Origin: Flammula alnicola
Lineage: Eukaryota > Basidiomycota > Agaricomycetes > Agaricales > Strophariaceae
Assembly (NCBI GenBank): GCA_015499995.1
Contig: JADNRV010000001.1
Span: forward strand, 62,001 to 126,000
Direction of reading: 5' to 3'
DNA: 64,000 nt
A program made the translations under genes and the position numbers. Below are positions 12,733 to 23,529 of this stretch, piece by piece (the first letter of the stretch is position 1; every line of letters starts with the position of its first letter). The notes under the pieces were generated by a model. That model was not told where the DNA came from. It worked only from the letters and a program-made list of their open reading frames with translations, and made no database searches.

Positions 12733-13026
12733 GGTTGAAAGATTCTCGCGTTTCCGTTCGTACCCTTCTGTCGTTTTACTCAAGTTGACTTGGAATTAAA
12801 TGTGACCATTGTATTCATGGTTCTTGACCAAGCCTATGTGGAAAGCCTTCACGTTATATGATTAATGAGATCAAAGCAACGAAATATTGTATAGGTACAT
12901 ATTGTGGCATATGAATAGCAATAGTTATTGTAGTTATAAAACAACGAGTGGGGGTAGTAATTATATGCAGAGATTACTTATACTTGCGGGAGTCAATGGA
13001 AAGCGAATAAAATGACGCATGTAAGT

Positions 13027-14310
13027 CTAGAAGTCTTCGGATAAAGAACTGGGAAAAAAGCATGAGCATGTTTCCCGTAATGCTGGCTGAGAACTTACAA
13101 TAATCTATTAGCGGAGCCAGAGGTTGGACGAGAGATGTTGGCGTGGTCAATGTTGGCTTTTGAATAGTCCGAGACACGCTTCTCGAAAAAGTTGGTCTTT
13201 CCTTGCAGAGAGATCATGTCCATGAAATCGAAAGGGTTGGTTGCGCCATAGTGTTTGTCGTTGCCGAGGGAAATAAGAAGGCGGTCGGCCACGAATTCAA
13301 TATATTGGCACATCAGTGTTGCGTTCATTCCGATTAGGCTAACAGGAAGTGCATCTGAAGATGTAGTAATGTCAGGTGTCTCAAAACGAGCGAGAAAGTG
13401 GTGAGGAATGGTTACCGGTCAAAAAGTCCTTCTCAATCTCAACGGCTTCGGTTATAATCCGCAAGACGGTTTGAGGGTGCGGTCTGCGTCGCAAATGAGT
13501 GAACAGGAGACATGCAAAGTCGGTGTGCATGCCCTCGTCGCGGCTAATGAGCTCATTCGAGAAAGTCAGACCAGGCATAAGCCCGCGCTTCTTTATCCAA
13601 AATATAGCAGCAAACGACCCCGAGAAGAATATGCCTTCCACGGCCGCGAACGCGACGAGTCTTTCCGCAAATGTCGACTTGTCGTCAGATATCCAGCGCA
13701 GCGCCCAGTCGGCCTTGCGCTTTACGCAAGGCACGGTTTCAATAGCGCGGAACAAGCGGTCTCGCTCATCCGGGTCTCTAACATACGATTCAATGAGGAG
13801 GGAATACGTCTCGGAATGAACATTCTCGATCATGATCTGGAAACCGTAAAAGCAACGCGCTTCGGCGACCTGGACTTCGGTGGAGAAGCGCTCGAGGAGG
13901 TTTTCGTTCACGATGCCGTCTGAGGCTGCAAAAAAGGCAAGTACGTGCGAAATGAAATGTCGCTCGCCTGGACTCAGTCGAACCCAGTCCCAGAGGTCGT
14001 GCGAGAGGTCAATTTCTTCGGCTGTCCAGAACGAAGCTTGGGCTTTCTTGTAGAACGTCCATATCTTGAACTTTTATTCAGAAGGAGACTAAAAATGACA
14101 TGATGTTGGACGAACCTCTGGGTATTGGATTGGAAACAGAACAAATCGTTGTTGAGATTCCTTCAGCAAAGGTTCTTCCTCTATGCACATGACGGAGAAT
14201 AAGATTAAAAATGTCATGATTGGACAGTGTGGGAGCTGTCAAAGACAGGATATTTACGCACTTTCCGGAAGGTCAACATCTCCGACGAAGAGACTTTGTG
14301 AGTCGTCCAT
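13027..14310 (-). CDS. Ribonucleotide reductase small subunit, copy A (short form)
   Basis: Class Ia R2 protein, which makes and holds the tyrosyl radical used to reduce ribonucleotides for DNA synthesis. Exons on the minus strand are 14310-14262, 14180-14116, 14064-13416, 13354-13099 and 13048-13027. They sum to 1041 nt (346 codons plus stop) with no frame problem. Visible are the first diiron Asp in [25 protein letters not shown], the radical Tyr in [27 protein letters not shown] and RDEGMH, so the active site looks complete. The N-terminal arm is very short: only about 20 residues precede EEPLLKES. The C-terminal tail, which docks on the large subunit, ends SLSEDF from a 22-nt last exon. 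The gene is divergent from copy B. A catalytic or tissue-specific R2 is more likely than a pseudogene. Confidence 0.9.
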
Positions 14311-14391
14311 GACATAGTCTTTTGTTTTTGAAATTGAACTGGATTGAACTTGTTGTGGACGGCATGCTCAGAGCTCATTGACTCGGAATGT

Positions 14392-14398
14392 TTTCGCG
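14392..14398 (-). promoter_or_regulatory. SCB-like element (CGCGAAA on minus strand)
   Basis: TTTCGCG on the plus strand equals the CGCGAAA consensus bound by SBF in yeast. It lies 82 bp upstream of the copy A start codon. Confidence 0.4.
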
Positions 14399-14555
14399 TC
14401 ACAAGACGAATGTTCACGAGACAAATCAAGAAGAATATGGTATTTTCCAAGTAGAAATGAGAGTGGTGGACGTTCAGAATGTCGAAGGAGATTTTTGACT
14501 CAAACCTATGTAGGGACCGATGGCATTCCAAAATGATTGGTGATGCGTTACTGCC

Positions 14556-14568
14556 TGACGTGATGTCA
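14556..14568. promoter_or_regulatory. TGAC-N5-GTCA palindrome
   Basis: TGACGTGATGTCA is an inverted repeat of two bZIP/CRE-type half-sites with a 5-bp spacer, midway between the divergent R2 genes. Whether it binds a protein is unknown. Confidence 0.3.
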
Positions 14569-14611
14569 CAAATCATGTGCTAGCGCGACACTAAGTAAAT
14601 CAAGTGCAAAG

Positions 14612-14625
14612 AACGCGACCGCGTT
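14612..14625. promoter_or_regulatory. MCB-like inverted pair AACGCG-AC-CGCGTT
   Basis: Two ACGCG cores face each other across two bases, 118 bp upstream of the copy B start. ACGCGN is the core bound by the MBF factor that drives S-phase genes such as R2 in yeasts. Confidence 0.45.
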
Positions 14626-14742
14626 TAGTGTTGAAGTGGCCAAACACGACCACACCAAGGTTGGGATAAAAAGATGGCTGGTTCCTCTTCTTTTCTGTGC
14701 GGTCCTCCATCTATTTCTTGACTTATATCCTCAATATATCCA

Positions 14743-16232
14743 ATGGCCACCCTCTCTGTCGCCCGCCCTGCATCCCAGGCCCTACCCCCAGCAAGAAAGT
14801 AAGCCACGTCGTCCCGAGTCGCGTCGCGTCAATGTTAACCTCTGTTCCTTTTTTAGGCTGCTGCTGCTCTTGCCGCTTTTACTCTCGAGTCACCTGCAAA
14901 ATCTCCAAGATCATTGACGATGAAAAATTACCCGTGTCACCAGAGTCGCTGGCTGATGCCACCGAGCCTCTCGAGGAGCTGCCCGAGAATCGTAGGAAGT
15001 TTGTCGGTGAGGTCGACCTCCCTGAAAGTGTGTCTATTCTCTAGTGCCACCTCGTTTTATGAAACTCACATGCTCTCTTCAGGTGAAGAGCCTCTCCTCA
15101 AAGAGTCGCGTCGTCGCTTCGTCCTCTTCCCCATCCAATACACGAGGTATATATATTATATCGACGCGTTTACCACCTTTATTGACGTGTCTTTCCAGAT
15201 TTGGCAAATGTACAAAAAGGCTGAGGCTTCCTTCTGGACCGCTGAGGAGATGGACCTCTCAAAAGATGTTCATGACTGGAACAACCGCCTCAACGACAAT
15301 GAGCGCCACTTCATCTCCCATGTTCTCGCTTTCTTCGCCGCCTCTGACGGTATCGTCAACGAGAACCTCAACGAGCGTTTCTCGAACGAGGTCCAAGTCG
15401 CTGAGGCTCGTTGTTTCTACGGTTTCCAGATCATGATGGAGAACATCCATTCAGAGACTTACTCCCTCCTCATCGACACCTATATCAAAGACCCTGCTCA
15501 ACGCGACTATCTCTTCGACGCCATCGAGACCGTTCCTTGCATCAAACGTAAAGCTGAATGGGCTTTGAAGTGGATATCTGATCAGCGTTCATCCTTCGCT
15601 GAGCGTCTCGTCGCCTTCGCTGCCGTCGAGGGGATCTTTTTCTCTGGCTCCTTCGCCTCCATCTTCTGGCTGAAGAAGCGTGGTCTCATGCCCGGTCTTA
15701 CTTCTCCAATGAACTCATTAGCCGTGATGAGGGTATGCACACCGATTTTGCTTGCCTTCTCTTCAGTCACCTCAAGCGCCGCCCTCACCCCGACACTGTC
15801 AAGATGATTATTAGGAGGCTGTTGCTATCGAGCAGGAGTTCTTGACAGGTACATTTCATTCCTTCTGCCATGTTCAACGTTGTGTTTAATATCTGTTCTT
15901 CTAGATGCTTTGCCTGTTTCGCTGATTGGCATGAACGCTAATCTTATGCGCCAATATATCGAATTCGTCGCCGACCGCCTGCTCGTCTCGCTAGGAAACG
16001 AGAAGGTGTACAATAAAACCAACCCCTTCGACTTCATGGATATGATTTCTCTCCAAGGAAAGACCAACTTCTTCGAGAAGCGTGTGTCGACTACTCGAAG
16101 GCTGGCATCAACCACTCGAGTACACCTGACAATACTACCCAGTCGTCAAGTCATTGTACGTCTTGCTTGCCTGCCATCTGTCATTTTTTGCTCACATGGT
16201 TACTCTTCAGTGTTCTTGATGAAGACTTCTGA
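14743..16232 (+). CDS. rnr2: Ribonucleotide reductase small subunit, copy B (full-length form)
   Basis: Full-length R2 protein. It starts [11 protein letters not shown], has an N-terminal arm with an [13 protein letters not shown] stretch absent from copy A, then [36 protein letters not shown], the radical Tyr in [27 protein letters not shown] and RDEGMH. It ends in VLDEDF, the usual acidic tail that binds the large subunit. Introns are placed after PARK, after DLPES, at FPIQY/IWQM, after EFLT and before VLDEDF. Single bases are missing near 14898 (A run), 15141 (C), 15702 (T), 15814 (G) and 16089 (G); each is restored by lengthening a homopolymer by one. Because R2 is essential and copy A is intact, these look like assembly errors, although decay of one duplicate cannot be excluded from sequence alone. 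Confidence 0.88.
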
Positions 16233-18552
16233 TCGCCTCTGGTCTTGCGCCTTGTCTTTGGTTATCTATGTTATCGTATATCCTCATCGTTTCTTTTCAT
16301 CATTTGCACTGTTTCCCTAGACAACTCATCCATGTACTTTAAGCTAACTCATCTGTATTCCCTGTTTCTGTACGGAACATCAATATCAATATCAATATAA
16401 TTTATGCCTCTCACTCGGGTTCGTCATGTGGTGTATTGAATGACAGGAATTCTCCTGCAATGTGTAGAAGAGGTTCTCGTTACAATGAGGGTTTCTCTGT
16501 CTGGTAGTTGACCGATGTTCTCACAAGTGCGAAAGATGAGTGACATCGCCTTGTGCGCGTTAGGTGCTAAATCCTACTAGTTACTTAGCTACATTGATCC
16601 GTCGACAAGACTTCTAGGGTTTCGCTTGAACGCTCGAAGCCGATTAGTGCAAGGGCAAGGCATTGAAGGCAAGAGGAAGCAAAACACCAACGCGGAACTC
16701 ATCACCGTCTTCGAAATGTCGCTCTGTTCCGGGGGTTTACTCTCATGGCGGCCAGTGGCCTGAACAGGTAGGCAAAGATAACTCAGGTACACACCACCAG
16801 ATAGTGAATAGGTTGTACCATTCCTACACATGCCCTCCAGAATTATCAAGCACAGACAGGGCTTAATTGAACAAGCATGAGAACGATCGTGTTACGGATT
16901 AAACGGAAAACGTTGACAGCACTGAGGATGCCCCGGGCCCGGATCCAGACTCCAGACTCCAGAAGACCAATCATATTTCAGACATGCAATTCCATTCCGA
17001 GTGCAAGAAGCGTGCTTCGCGAGCACTTTGCTTAAGAGGACTGGTATATACCCGTCGCCAGTGGGCAGTAGCGGACGTATGGCGAAGTCGAAGCTACAGG
17101 GTGAAGCGGAGGGATTCTTTCTTTCCGATGTCCGTCTGGTTAGTAGCAAGCGGGAACTTGAACACTAAACTTTTGGAGGAAGATCGGGGTACCGGTCTAG
17201 TCGAGCCATCTCGGAAGGGACGGAGATAGACGAGATAAGACTGGTGGACGTTGGGAGCAGCAAATCACAGAGGCGCCGGGGTGCCCAAAGTTTATTGTAC
17301 AGGGTCAATGAAAGCTCGGGTCTGCGGCCTGGCTCAAGACAGTTGCTCCCAAAATATCTGTTCGGGCGTACGGTAAAGACCTACGTGGGAGGCTCGGAAC
17401 AGACATACATCGACAACGGATCATATACATTGTCAGAGGGTTCGGCATGGAGAGTCGACAGCATGAGCGGAAGTGGGCTCAATGCGGAGATTTAGAAGGG
17501 GGCATGTGGGATGTGCGGCAAAAGTGCGTCGGTCGCTGTTAAAAACAGACAAGGGGGGAGTAGCCGTGCTGAACCAGAACAAGTCAGCTTGACTTGCCAT
17601 CATGATATGTTCTACACACTTGTTATCAGCTTCTCCATCTCCTTGACTGTCGTGAGTTTGAACGAGATTCTCTGTGGTGTTTTGGCTAAAAACGTCGGTG
17701 CTCAATGTAAATACTTCTCATGTGGGCCCAGAACAACGGACCTAAGGCACTTGCATTTGAAAAATCAACAAGTACTTATTGGAAGATTTGAGGCATTGAA
17801 GACGTTACCCGCTAGATTAACGTTCTGTGCAAGAGAGCAATGAAGTACTGGCCAGTGGCGATGCCTTTTGAAGAAGCGGTGACCCTGGACAATGGCGACA
17901 ATCATAAATGTCCAAATTTAGACAGTTGGACCTGACACTGACTGGCATGTATGTTCAAGATATGCTCTTCTCAAACTTTTTCTCTCAAGTTCGATGCATG
18001 CCTCCGCGTGAAGGGGAACCGGTTCATTCTCAGCTTCTGTCTTATCACTTCGTCGGCTCCCTTTGCGGTCGAACTTGAACGTGGCTCCCGCTCTCTCCGT
18101 GTCGAAAGACTCGGTGCCCGCCTCTGTAGTACTCCACTGCGCGCTTCGACCAGACTAGCCCGAACACCAAGAAACGTGTTTTTGTTGGCGGTTTGGACAT
18201 AACTCAGCTTACTGCCGAGGATATGCCAGTTTCCGATCCTGTCAAGCCACCCAAGTTGCTTGATTTTATGTCTTGACATGCACCCACGCCGTAATCTTTA
18301 CGACTTGGCCAAACATTGACTCAGGGACAGATCGCCTGATGAACCGCTACTTCTTTTGCATGCATCTCGGCGTGTGTGTAATTGTCCTTTACCTCAATCC
18401 CGTCTTATATTTAATTTGGTTCCTTCGAAAAGTCTGTCTTTGACCCGAAGACCTTCATTTACTGCATAACTGCACGCCGCTCAATTTTTTTCACCCTCAC
18501 CTCCGTCCTCCACCTTCATACCCACCAGACGTCGCCACTCCCTATTTCGAAC
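16233..18552. other. Gene-poor 2.3-kb region
   Basis: No gene can be supported. Open frames are short and lack domain signal. There is a small direct repeat of CCAGACT near 16945-16960 and one RRM-like scrap at 18130-18276, annotated separately. The last 250 bases, CT-rich with a pyrimidine tract before 18553, are probably promoter and leader of the next gene. Confidence 0.55.
18130..18276 (+). pseudogene. Possible RRM-domain remnant
   Basis: A 48-codon open stretch without a start codon reads TSPNTKKRVFVGGLDITQLTAEDM. It resembles the beginning of an RNA recognition motif: RVFVGGL fits the RNP2 pattern and is followed by a helix-1-like segment. The rest of an RRM is absent and a stop follows. 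It could be a relic of a duplicated RRM gene or chance. Low confidence. Confidence 0.25.
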
Positions 18553-19914
18553 ATGAAATCCGTCGCATTTCTTCGTAACACCTGGAAAAAGTGGGAACAG
18601 AAAGCATCTGACAGTCGAGACAACACAGAGATCATTGGCCCTCCGGTACCACAGAAACCTTCGTATCCTCAGTCTTCAGCAGCGGCCGGCCGCTGTTTGA
18701 CTGTTACAGTCAAACACCTTCCGTTAGAAATATCAACCCCGACTCCAATCGAAGGGTCATGGCAGCGTCCAGAGGGCTACCAGCCTCCACCTGTCTATGA
18801 TCAATTTACGCAACGAGACGAGCGTACCCTCGTCCATAGGGATAGTTCACGGTTTGCTCTGGACGCCACATATCGTGCCCATGTCAATGGTGCTCCGATG
18901 TCTTCCAAAGCAGACATATCGAAAGCTCAGAAATTCCCTAAATATCCATCGGCTCAGACACCTAATCCTTCGAATCGGACACCTTGGCCCGTAATTTGCG
19001 ACGACAAGGAAACTCATGTCGCTAGCTCTAGTCGTCGAACGCTTCCACTCCAAACTCCTCCTTCCTCTCCACGGTTTCCATCGCTGCCGTCATACCAGCT
19101 GTTGCCTCCAATAGACTTGAATTACGGACCCGGAAGTAAATTCGATGCCAGTCTAGAAGCCAATACCTGCAAATGTGCGCGATCTGGCACTCAGACAAGG
19201 CATCATTCGCGATGTCCAAGATACACGTTCTTGGAGGCGCACAAAAGCATGGCAGCCACGACAGTATCTGACAGCCACCGCTCCCAGAAGACAGTTCATG
19301 CTGTTTTGGATCTGTCAGTCGATTCCAAGCCACTCAGCCTGTACCACAAGACTGGCTCGACACCTCATCTGCCTTACAAGGATCGCAATCCTCGCTCCGC
19401 ACCGTCCGAAATTTCGACGTACTCGGCCGACAGCAGTGAGGCAGATCATTTCTCTCTTTCCCTCTTCCCCGCACCTCCCCCGTTGATTGTGCGCAAGAGA
19501 GTCCCTGCACCACTAGTGTTGCGTACCGCGCTACCAGGTTCGGCACAAAGCTCTCGTGATTCTACCCCCGTAGGCACACCCACCACCCCTCGTTTTCAGC
19601 CTATAAACTCTCCTGCGCAATCGAGCATTAATTCGCCGAACAAGAAATACTTCTCACTACGACCCTCCGCTAGCTTTTCTCCGCCGCCATTTAGTCCCCC
19701 GAATAGTCCTCTTCCGAGTCTGCCTACATCCCTGGAGGGCAGTCGGCGATCTTCAGAGCACAGGCGGTCGCCCGACAATAGCCCGCGTCGTCTGAGGACT
19801 GCGCAGTCGCACGCGAACCTTCGCGACGCACTACCTTTCCCGGCAACACATAGGCTCACGTCGAGCGAGCCTATTTCTGATCAGTCGAGTTTACCGATCA
19901 AAGGCCAGCAGTGA
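18553..19914 (+). CDS. Ser/Pro-rich hypothetical protein, single exon
   Basis: A 453-codon intact open frame starting MKSVAFLRNTWKKWEQKA. The N terminus is a short basic-aromatic segment; the rest is rich in Ser, Pro and Thr, with many SP/TP sites such as STPVGTPTTPRF and SFSPPPFSPPNSPLPSLP. I see no folded domain, signal peptide or membrane helix. Such proteins are often disordered, phosphorylated regulators, but I assign no function. No intron is needed and there is no frame break, unlike its upstream neighbours. Confidence 0.75.
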   Translation: MKSVAFLRNTWKKWEQKASDSRDNTEIIGPPVPQKPSYPQSSAAAGRCLTVTVKHLPLEISTPTPIEGSWQRPEGYQPPPVYDQFTQRDERTLVHRDSSRFALDATYRAHVNGAPMSSKADISKAQKFPKYPSAQTPNPSNRTPWPVICDDKETHVASSSRRTLPLQTPPSSPRFPSLPSYQLLPPIDLNYGPGSKFDASLEANTCKCARSGTQTRHHSRCPRYTFLEAHKSMAATTVSDSHRSQKTVHAVLDLSVDSKPLSLYHKTGSTPHLPYKDRNPRSAPSEISTYSADSSEADHFSLSLFPAPPPLIVRKRVPAPLVLRTALPGSAQSSRDSTPVGTPTTPRFQPINSPAQSSINSPNKKYFSLRPSASFSPPPFSPPNSPLPSLPTSLEGSRRSSEHRRSPDNSPRRLRTAQSHANLRDALPFPATHRLTSSEPISDQSSLPIKGQQ

Positions 19915-20431
19915 AACCGCGGCCTGAGGCAGTAAGGGCGAAGGATATTCAAGCTTATATGGTGGGGATCATAGTACCGTGGTTCGCTCGTGCCTTGCTC
20001 ACGATAGTTTTCCAGGAACTGAAAGGACAAGCGATGTCGACGGGTAGCTCGGACGGCCATGTGCAGTGGGGATATGCTCTGTAGCCTGACTCCTTTGACA
20101 ACATCTGTTGACTGTCGGTTTTTATTCTATTTATACTCTCAGTCGTTTGAGTCACATAAGTTAACGATGGCTGGTAATTATCTACGCAACGAAAATTATA
20201 AAATAGTCCGGGATCCTTCGTCTCATGATTACTTGTATGTGATACTTATGTATAATGCACTAGATGCTAGCGATTACCTCTGTACTATGTACTGTATGTA
20301 TTAATGTACCAGCTAAATTCGAATGCGATGCTTTTGAAGGCTATTTAGCCATCCAGATACTAAGGTGCCCGTCTCAAAAAGAGTACAAGGATGGGAGAAA
20401 GGTCGATCTGCTACGTAGAAGGGCCATCCAT
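19915..20431. other. Intergenic between convergent genes
   Basis: AT-rich 3' flanks of the Ser/Pro-rich gene and of Vma21. No feature recognised. Confidence 0.5.
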
Positions 20432-20839
20432 TTACTTGTCTTTTTTTGTCTCAGGCGGCTCCTTCTCAGCAGGGCGTGGCTTATTTTGCTGCCTATCTTC
20501 CAGAACGGAGACGACGATATAAGCAACAAGCACGATATTGGCTGCAACCACCGCCGTAATCGCAGCAAAGGTGGAGTTTTCTGCGCGTATGGGGGACAAT
20601 TTTAGCCTTTTATCTAGCCTGAGATGGAAGAAACTTACGGTCCCAGAGGTAGTTGAGCGAGAGGAAGTACGACGCTAGTGGGACCACGCCCAATGATATG
20701 CTGAAGATGATGAGTTTGAACAAGACGCCACTAATACGATCGTGAGTTCTAGCAGAACGATGCCGTGAATTTAGAGAAGACTGTACCCCGCCGCCGCGGT
20801 GTCCGCGTTGACCTTGCTCATCGCAACTTGCTCACTCAT
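20432..20839 (-). CDS. vma21: Vma21, V-ATPase assembly factor
   Basis: Small ER membrane protein that helps assemble the membrane sector of the vacuolar proton pump. Exons 20839-20787, 20730-20639 and 20580-20432 add to 294 nt, giving 97 residues as usual for the family. There are two membrane segments (VLFKLIIFSISLGVVPLASYF and TFAAITAVVAANIVLVAYIVV) flanking the LNYLW loop. The C terminus ends in KKDK, a dilysine-type signal that returns the protein to the ER. It is divergent from Alg8 over 238 bp. No frame problem. Confidence 0.93.
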
Positions 20840-21077
20840 GGGGGCTGGTAGGGGATTTCACTTTTGAATAATGGCTTGAGACCAGTCGTGGGTGTTGAGA
20901 GTAACGTGCAGAGTGAGTAAATGCGTGATCGGGTTGGACGTGCCTTGACGCGTGTGTACACGTGAGGGTCGGCTAGCTTCCATCGTCACCGATTTCGGTT
21001 TCGTTCTGCACAACGACCACGACTATGGCCACGGGTGAAGGTCCCCGGCGACGGCCCGCCTGCAAAAATCAACATCT

Positions 21078-23392
21078 ATGGCTAGCATACGGTCCTCAGG
21101 CTCGACTACTAGTACTTTGCCAGTTTCGAATTCATGGCTTTCTTGGGACATCCTCCCCTCTGAATGGGATATCCTATGGTTGTCTACGGCATTGAAGCTT
21201 CTTTTATTTCCTTCATAGTGAGTATATGCAGCTTGAGACCCGTATAATGCTTCTAACTTTTTGCAGTCGGTCTACAGATTTTGAAGTGCATAGGAACTGG
21301 CTTGCTATCACTCATACTTTGCCTATATCGAAGTGGTATTACGACGTGCGTCCTTGAAACATATTACATCCATCGTGTTTTGACAGAAGAATGTAGACGA
21401 CGTCCGAGTGGAGTGAATGCCTTCCCTCTGTCTCTATGTTTGCGGTACTAAAATGAACTGCCAGCTCTGGATTACCCTCCCTTCTTTGCTTACTTCGAGA
21501 AACTCCTGTCCATTCCTGCTTTCTTGATCGATCCGAGGATTGTGGACCTCAACAACCTCAACTACGATGAATGGTCGGTGATAGCATATCAGCGGACAAC
21601 GGTCATCCTCACGGAACTCGTCCTAGGAATAGCGCTGCTCAAGTGAGTCAATATACCCATTATCGTGCTTGACGTGCTTAACCTCTCTTGCGAGCAGATT
21701 TATTCGCGGTTCTATAGAACAACCGATACAACGAATCGTATCAGCGTCAATCTTCCTTCATCCTGGGTTTCTGATTGTGGACCACATTCATTTCCAATAC
21801 AACGGCTTTATGTACGGGATACTCCTGTGGTCTATTCTCATGGCTCGCAATGTCAGTTCGCTCCAAATCAAACGGTTCTTGGCTGCTCATTACCTTCATC
21901 CAATCCAGGGCAACAAACTTGCAAGTGGCATCTTGTTCGCTGTCCTCCTTAATTTTAAACATATTTATATGTATCTGGCGGTAAGCTCCCTGATCATCTT
22001 CTTTCATATATCATTGACGTTCAGCTTGATCAAGCCTGCCTACTTCGTGTATCTCCTTCGCTCTTTCTGCATCTCTCCTACTGGTCAAGTCGACATCAAG
22101 AACTTCCTGTCTCTGGCTAATGCAGTCATCGCTGTATTTGTGGTTTCCCTAGGCCCCTTTGCTCTGATGGGACAGATACCCCAGCTACTGTCTAGGCTGT
22201 TCCCCTTTACACGTGGCTTAAATCACGCATACTGGGCTCCTAATTTTTGGGCGCTAGTCACAGCTGCTGATCGAGTGCTTCTAAAATGTAACGATCCCTC
22301 CTTTTAGCTTGCGAACGGCAATCTCACATAGTTTTTCCAGACGTGCAGCTGACAGGTGCTGATATTTCAATCAAGAATCTGGAATCGCTTCGAGTTCGCG
22401 AGGCCTTGTCGGTGACACTGTTTTCGCCGTGCTTCCAAACGTGAAGCCCATCCACACTTTCATCATTACAGTTGCATTTCAGCTGGTCAGCCTTCTATTT
22501 CTTTATTCTCCGATGATCTCGCCGTTATTAACAATTAATTTGTAGATATGGTTGGTCAAACTCTGGCGGAACCCAACGTACAAGTCCTTCCTCACGGCAT
22601 TGACTTTGTCTGGGTGGACGTCATTTCTATTTGGATGGCATGTGCACGAAAAGGCAGTCCTTCTCGTCCTAATTCCTCTGAGGTAAGACTAAACAGTATC
22701 GCGATTAGGATGGATCAATAACTTTTCCACGTACATAGTTTATTGGCGGCCGAGAGGCATGCTTATTTCAGGACTTTTGTCCTTGCCAGTGTGGCCGGCA
22801 TATTCTCGCTCTTCCCCTTAATTTTCACTCCAACAGGTTCAAAATTCTTTGCTCGCAGTTCCATTCCTCTGTCGACTCATATCTTTTCTTTCTCACAGAA
22901 TCCATCATAAAAGTTGTTTACTCCACGATATGGATCGCCGCTGTTTATATCCCGCTAAGCCGCCGCGTTTACGAGTAAGCGAAGCATTTTCACTGACGGC
23001 CTAAATTCCGCTTACAGGATCGGATTGGCTACAGATACCCCAAATCTATTGCTTATGTGATAATGGATACCCTGGAGAAACTCTATCTGAGCGGATTCCC
23101 TCTCCTGCTGCTCTTTGTCTCCGCATTTCCCCTTCTCCAGGGCCAATCATCTGTCAGCAGTGCCTCAACGACCGTGGAATCGTGTGTTTCTGTAGACGCT
23201 TTCTCCTGCCCTGAACCCCAACTTGGTGCAATAGCCCAGAGTGGTACAGGAGCTTCTGCGATGCAATTCCTACCGTTGATGGCCACGAGTATTTACTGTG
23301 CCATAGGTTTGGTGTGGAGTTTCATGCGCCTAGGATTCATCTACCTTCACGAGGAAACTACATACCAAGGCCAGCTGAGCGAGATCAAGTAG
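21078..23392 (+). CDS. alg8: Alg8, dolichyl-P-Glc glucosyltransferase
   Basis: Polytopic ER glucosyltransferase that adds the second glucose to the lipid-linked N-glycan precursor. Signature segments are [11 protein letters not shown] (the acidic Asp loop typical of ALG6/ALG8), [72 protein letters not shown] and a C-terminal pair of helices after RIGYRYPKS. About eleven short introns were placed by phase. Two single bases are missing: one near 22393 (TCG-CTTCG, one G short) and one near 23022 at an exon start (one G short of [10 protein letters not shown]). Convergent with Rbg1, 137 bp apart. Confidence 0.9.
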
Positions 23393-23529
23393 TAGATGTT
23401 GATCCATATGTCTGTATATTAATGCTACATCTGGATCATTGCTGCGACTGACAGCAGATCCGTTGAACAGGGGATGTCTGAAAGGTCGCACTACTTCTTG
23501 GAGATATGGACAACTATCAGAAATAGATC

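Larger units (their letters stand above)
14311..14742 (+). promoter_or_regulatory. Shared divergent promoter of the two R2 genes
   Basis: 432 bp separate the start codons of the two small-subunit genes. The region carries an inverted AACGCG/CGCGTT pair, a TTTCGCG element, a TGAC-N5-GTCA palindrome, an inverted CCAAT box (ATTGG at 14536-14540) and a GATAAAAAG box near 14666 on the copy-B side. In yeasts R2 genes are controlled at G1/S by MBF. Assigning these sites to MBF/SBF here is inference from motif match. Confidence 0.6.

Noticed and set aside
15259..15788. Long minus-strand open frames opposite R2 copy B
   Set aside because: They are antisense shadows of a highly conserved coding exon with biased codons.
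16233..18552. A hidden gene or transposon in the 2.3-kb gap
   Set aside because: No frame shows domain motifs beyond the short RRM-like scrap, and I see no terminal repeats or transposase signature.
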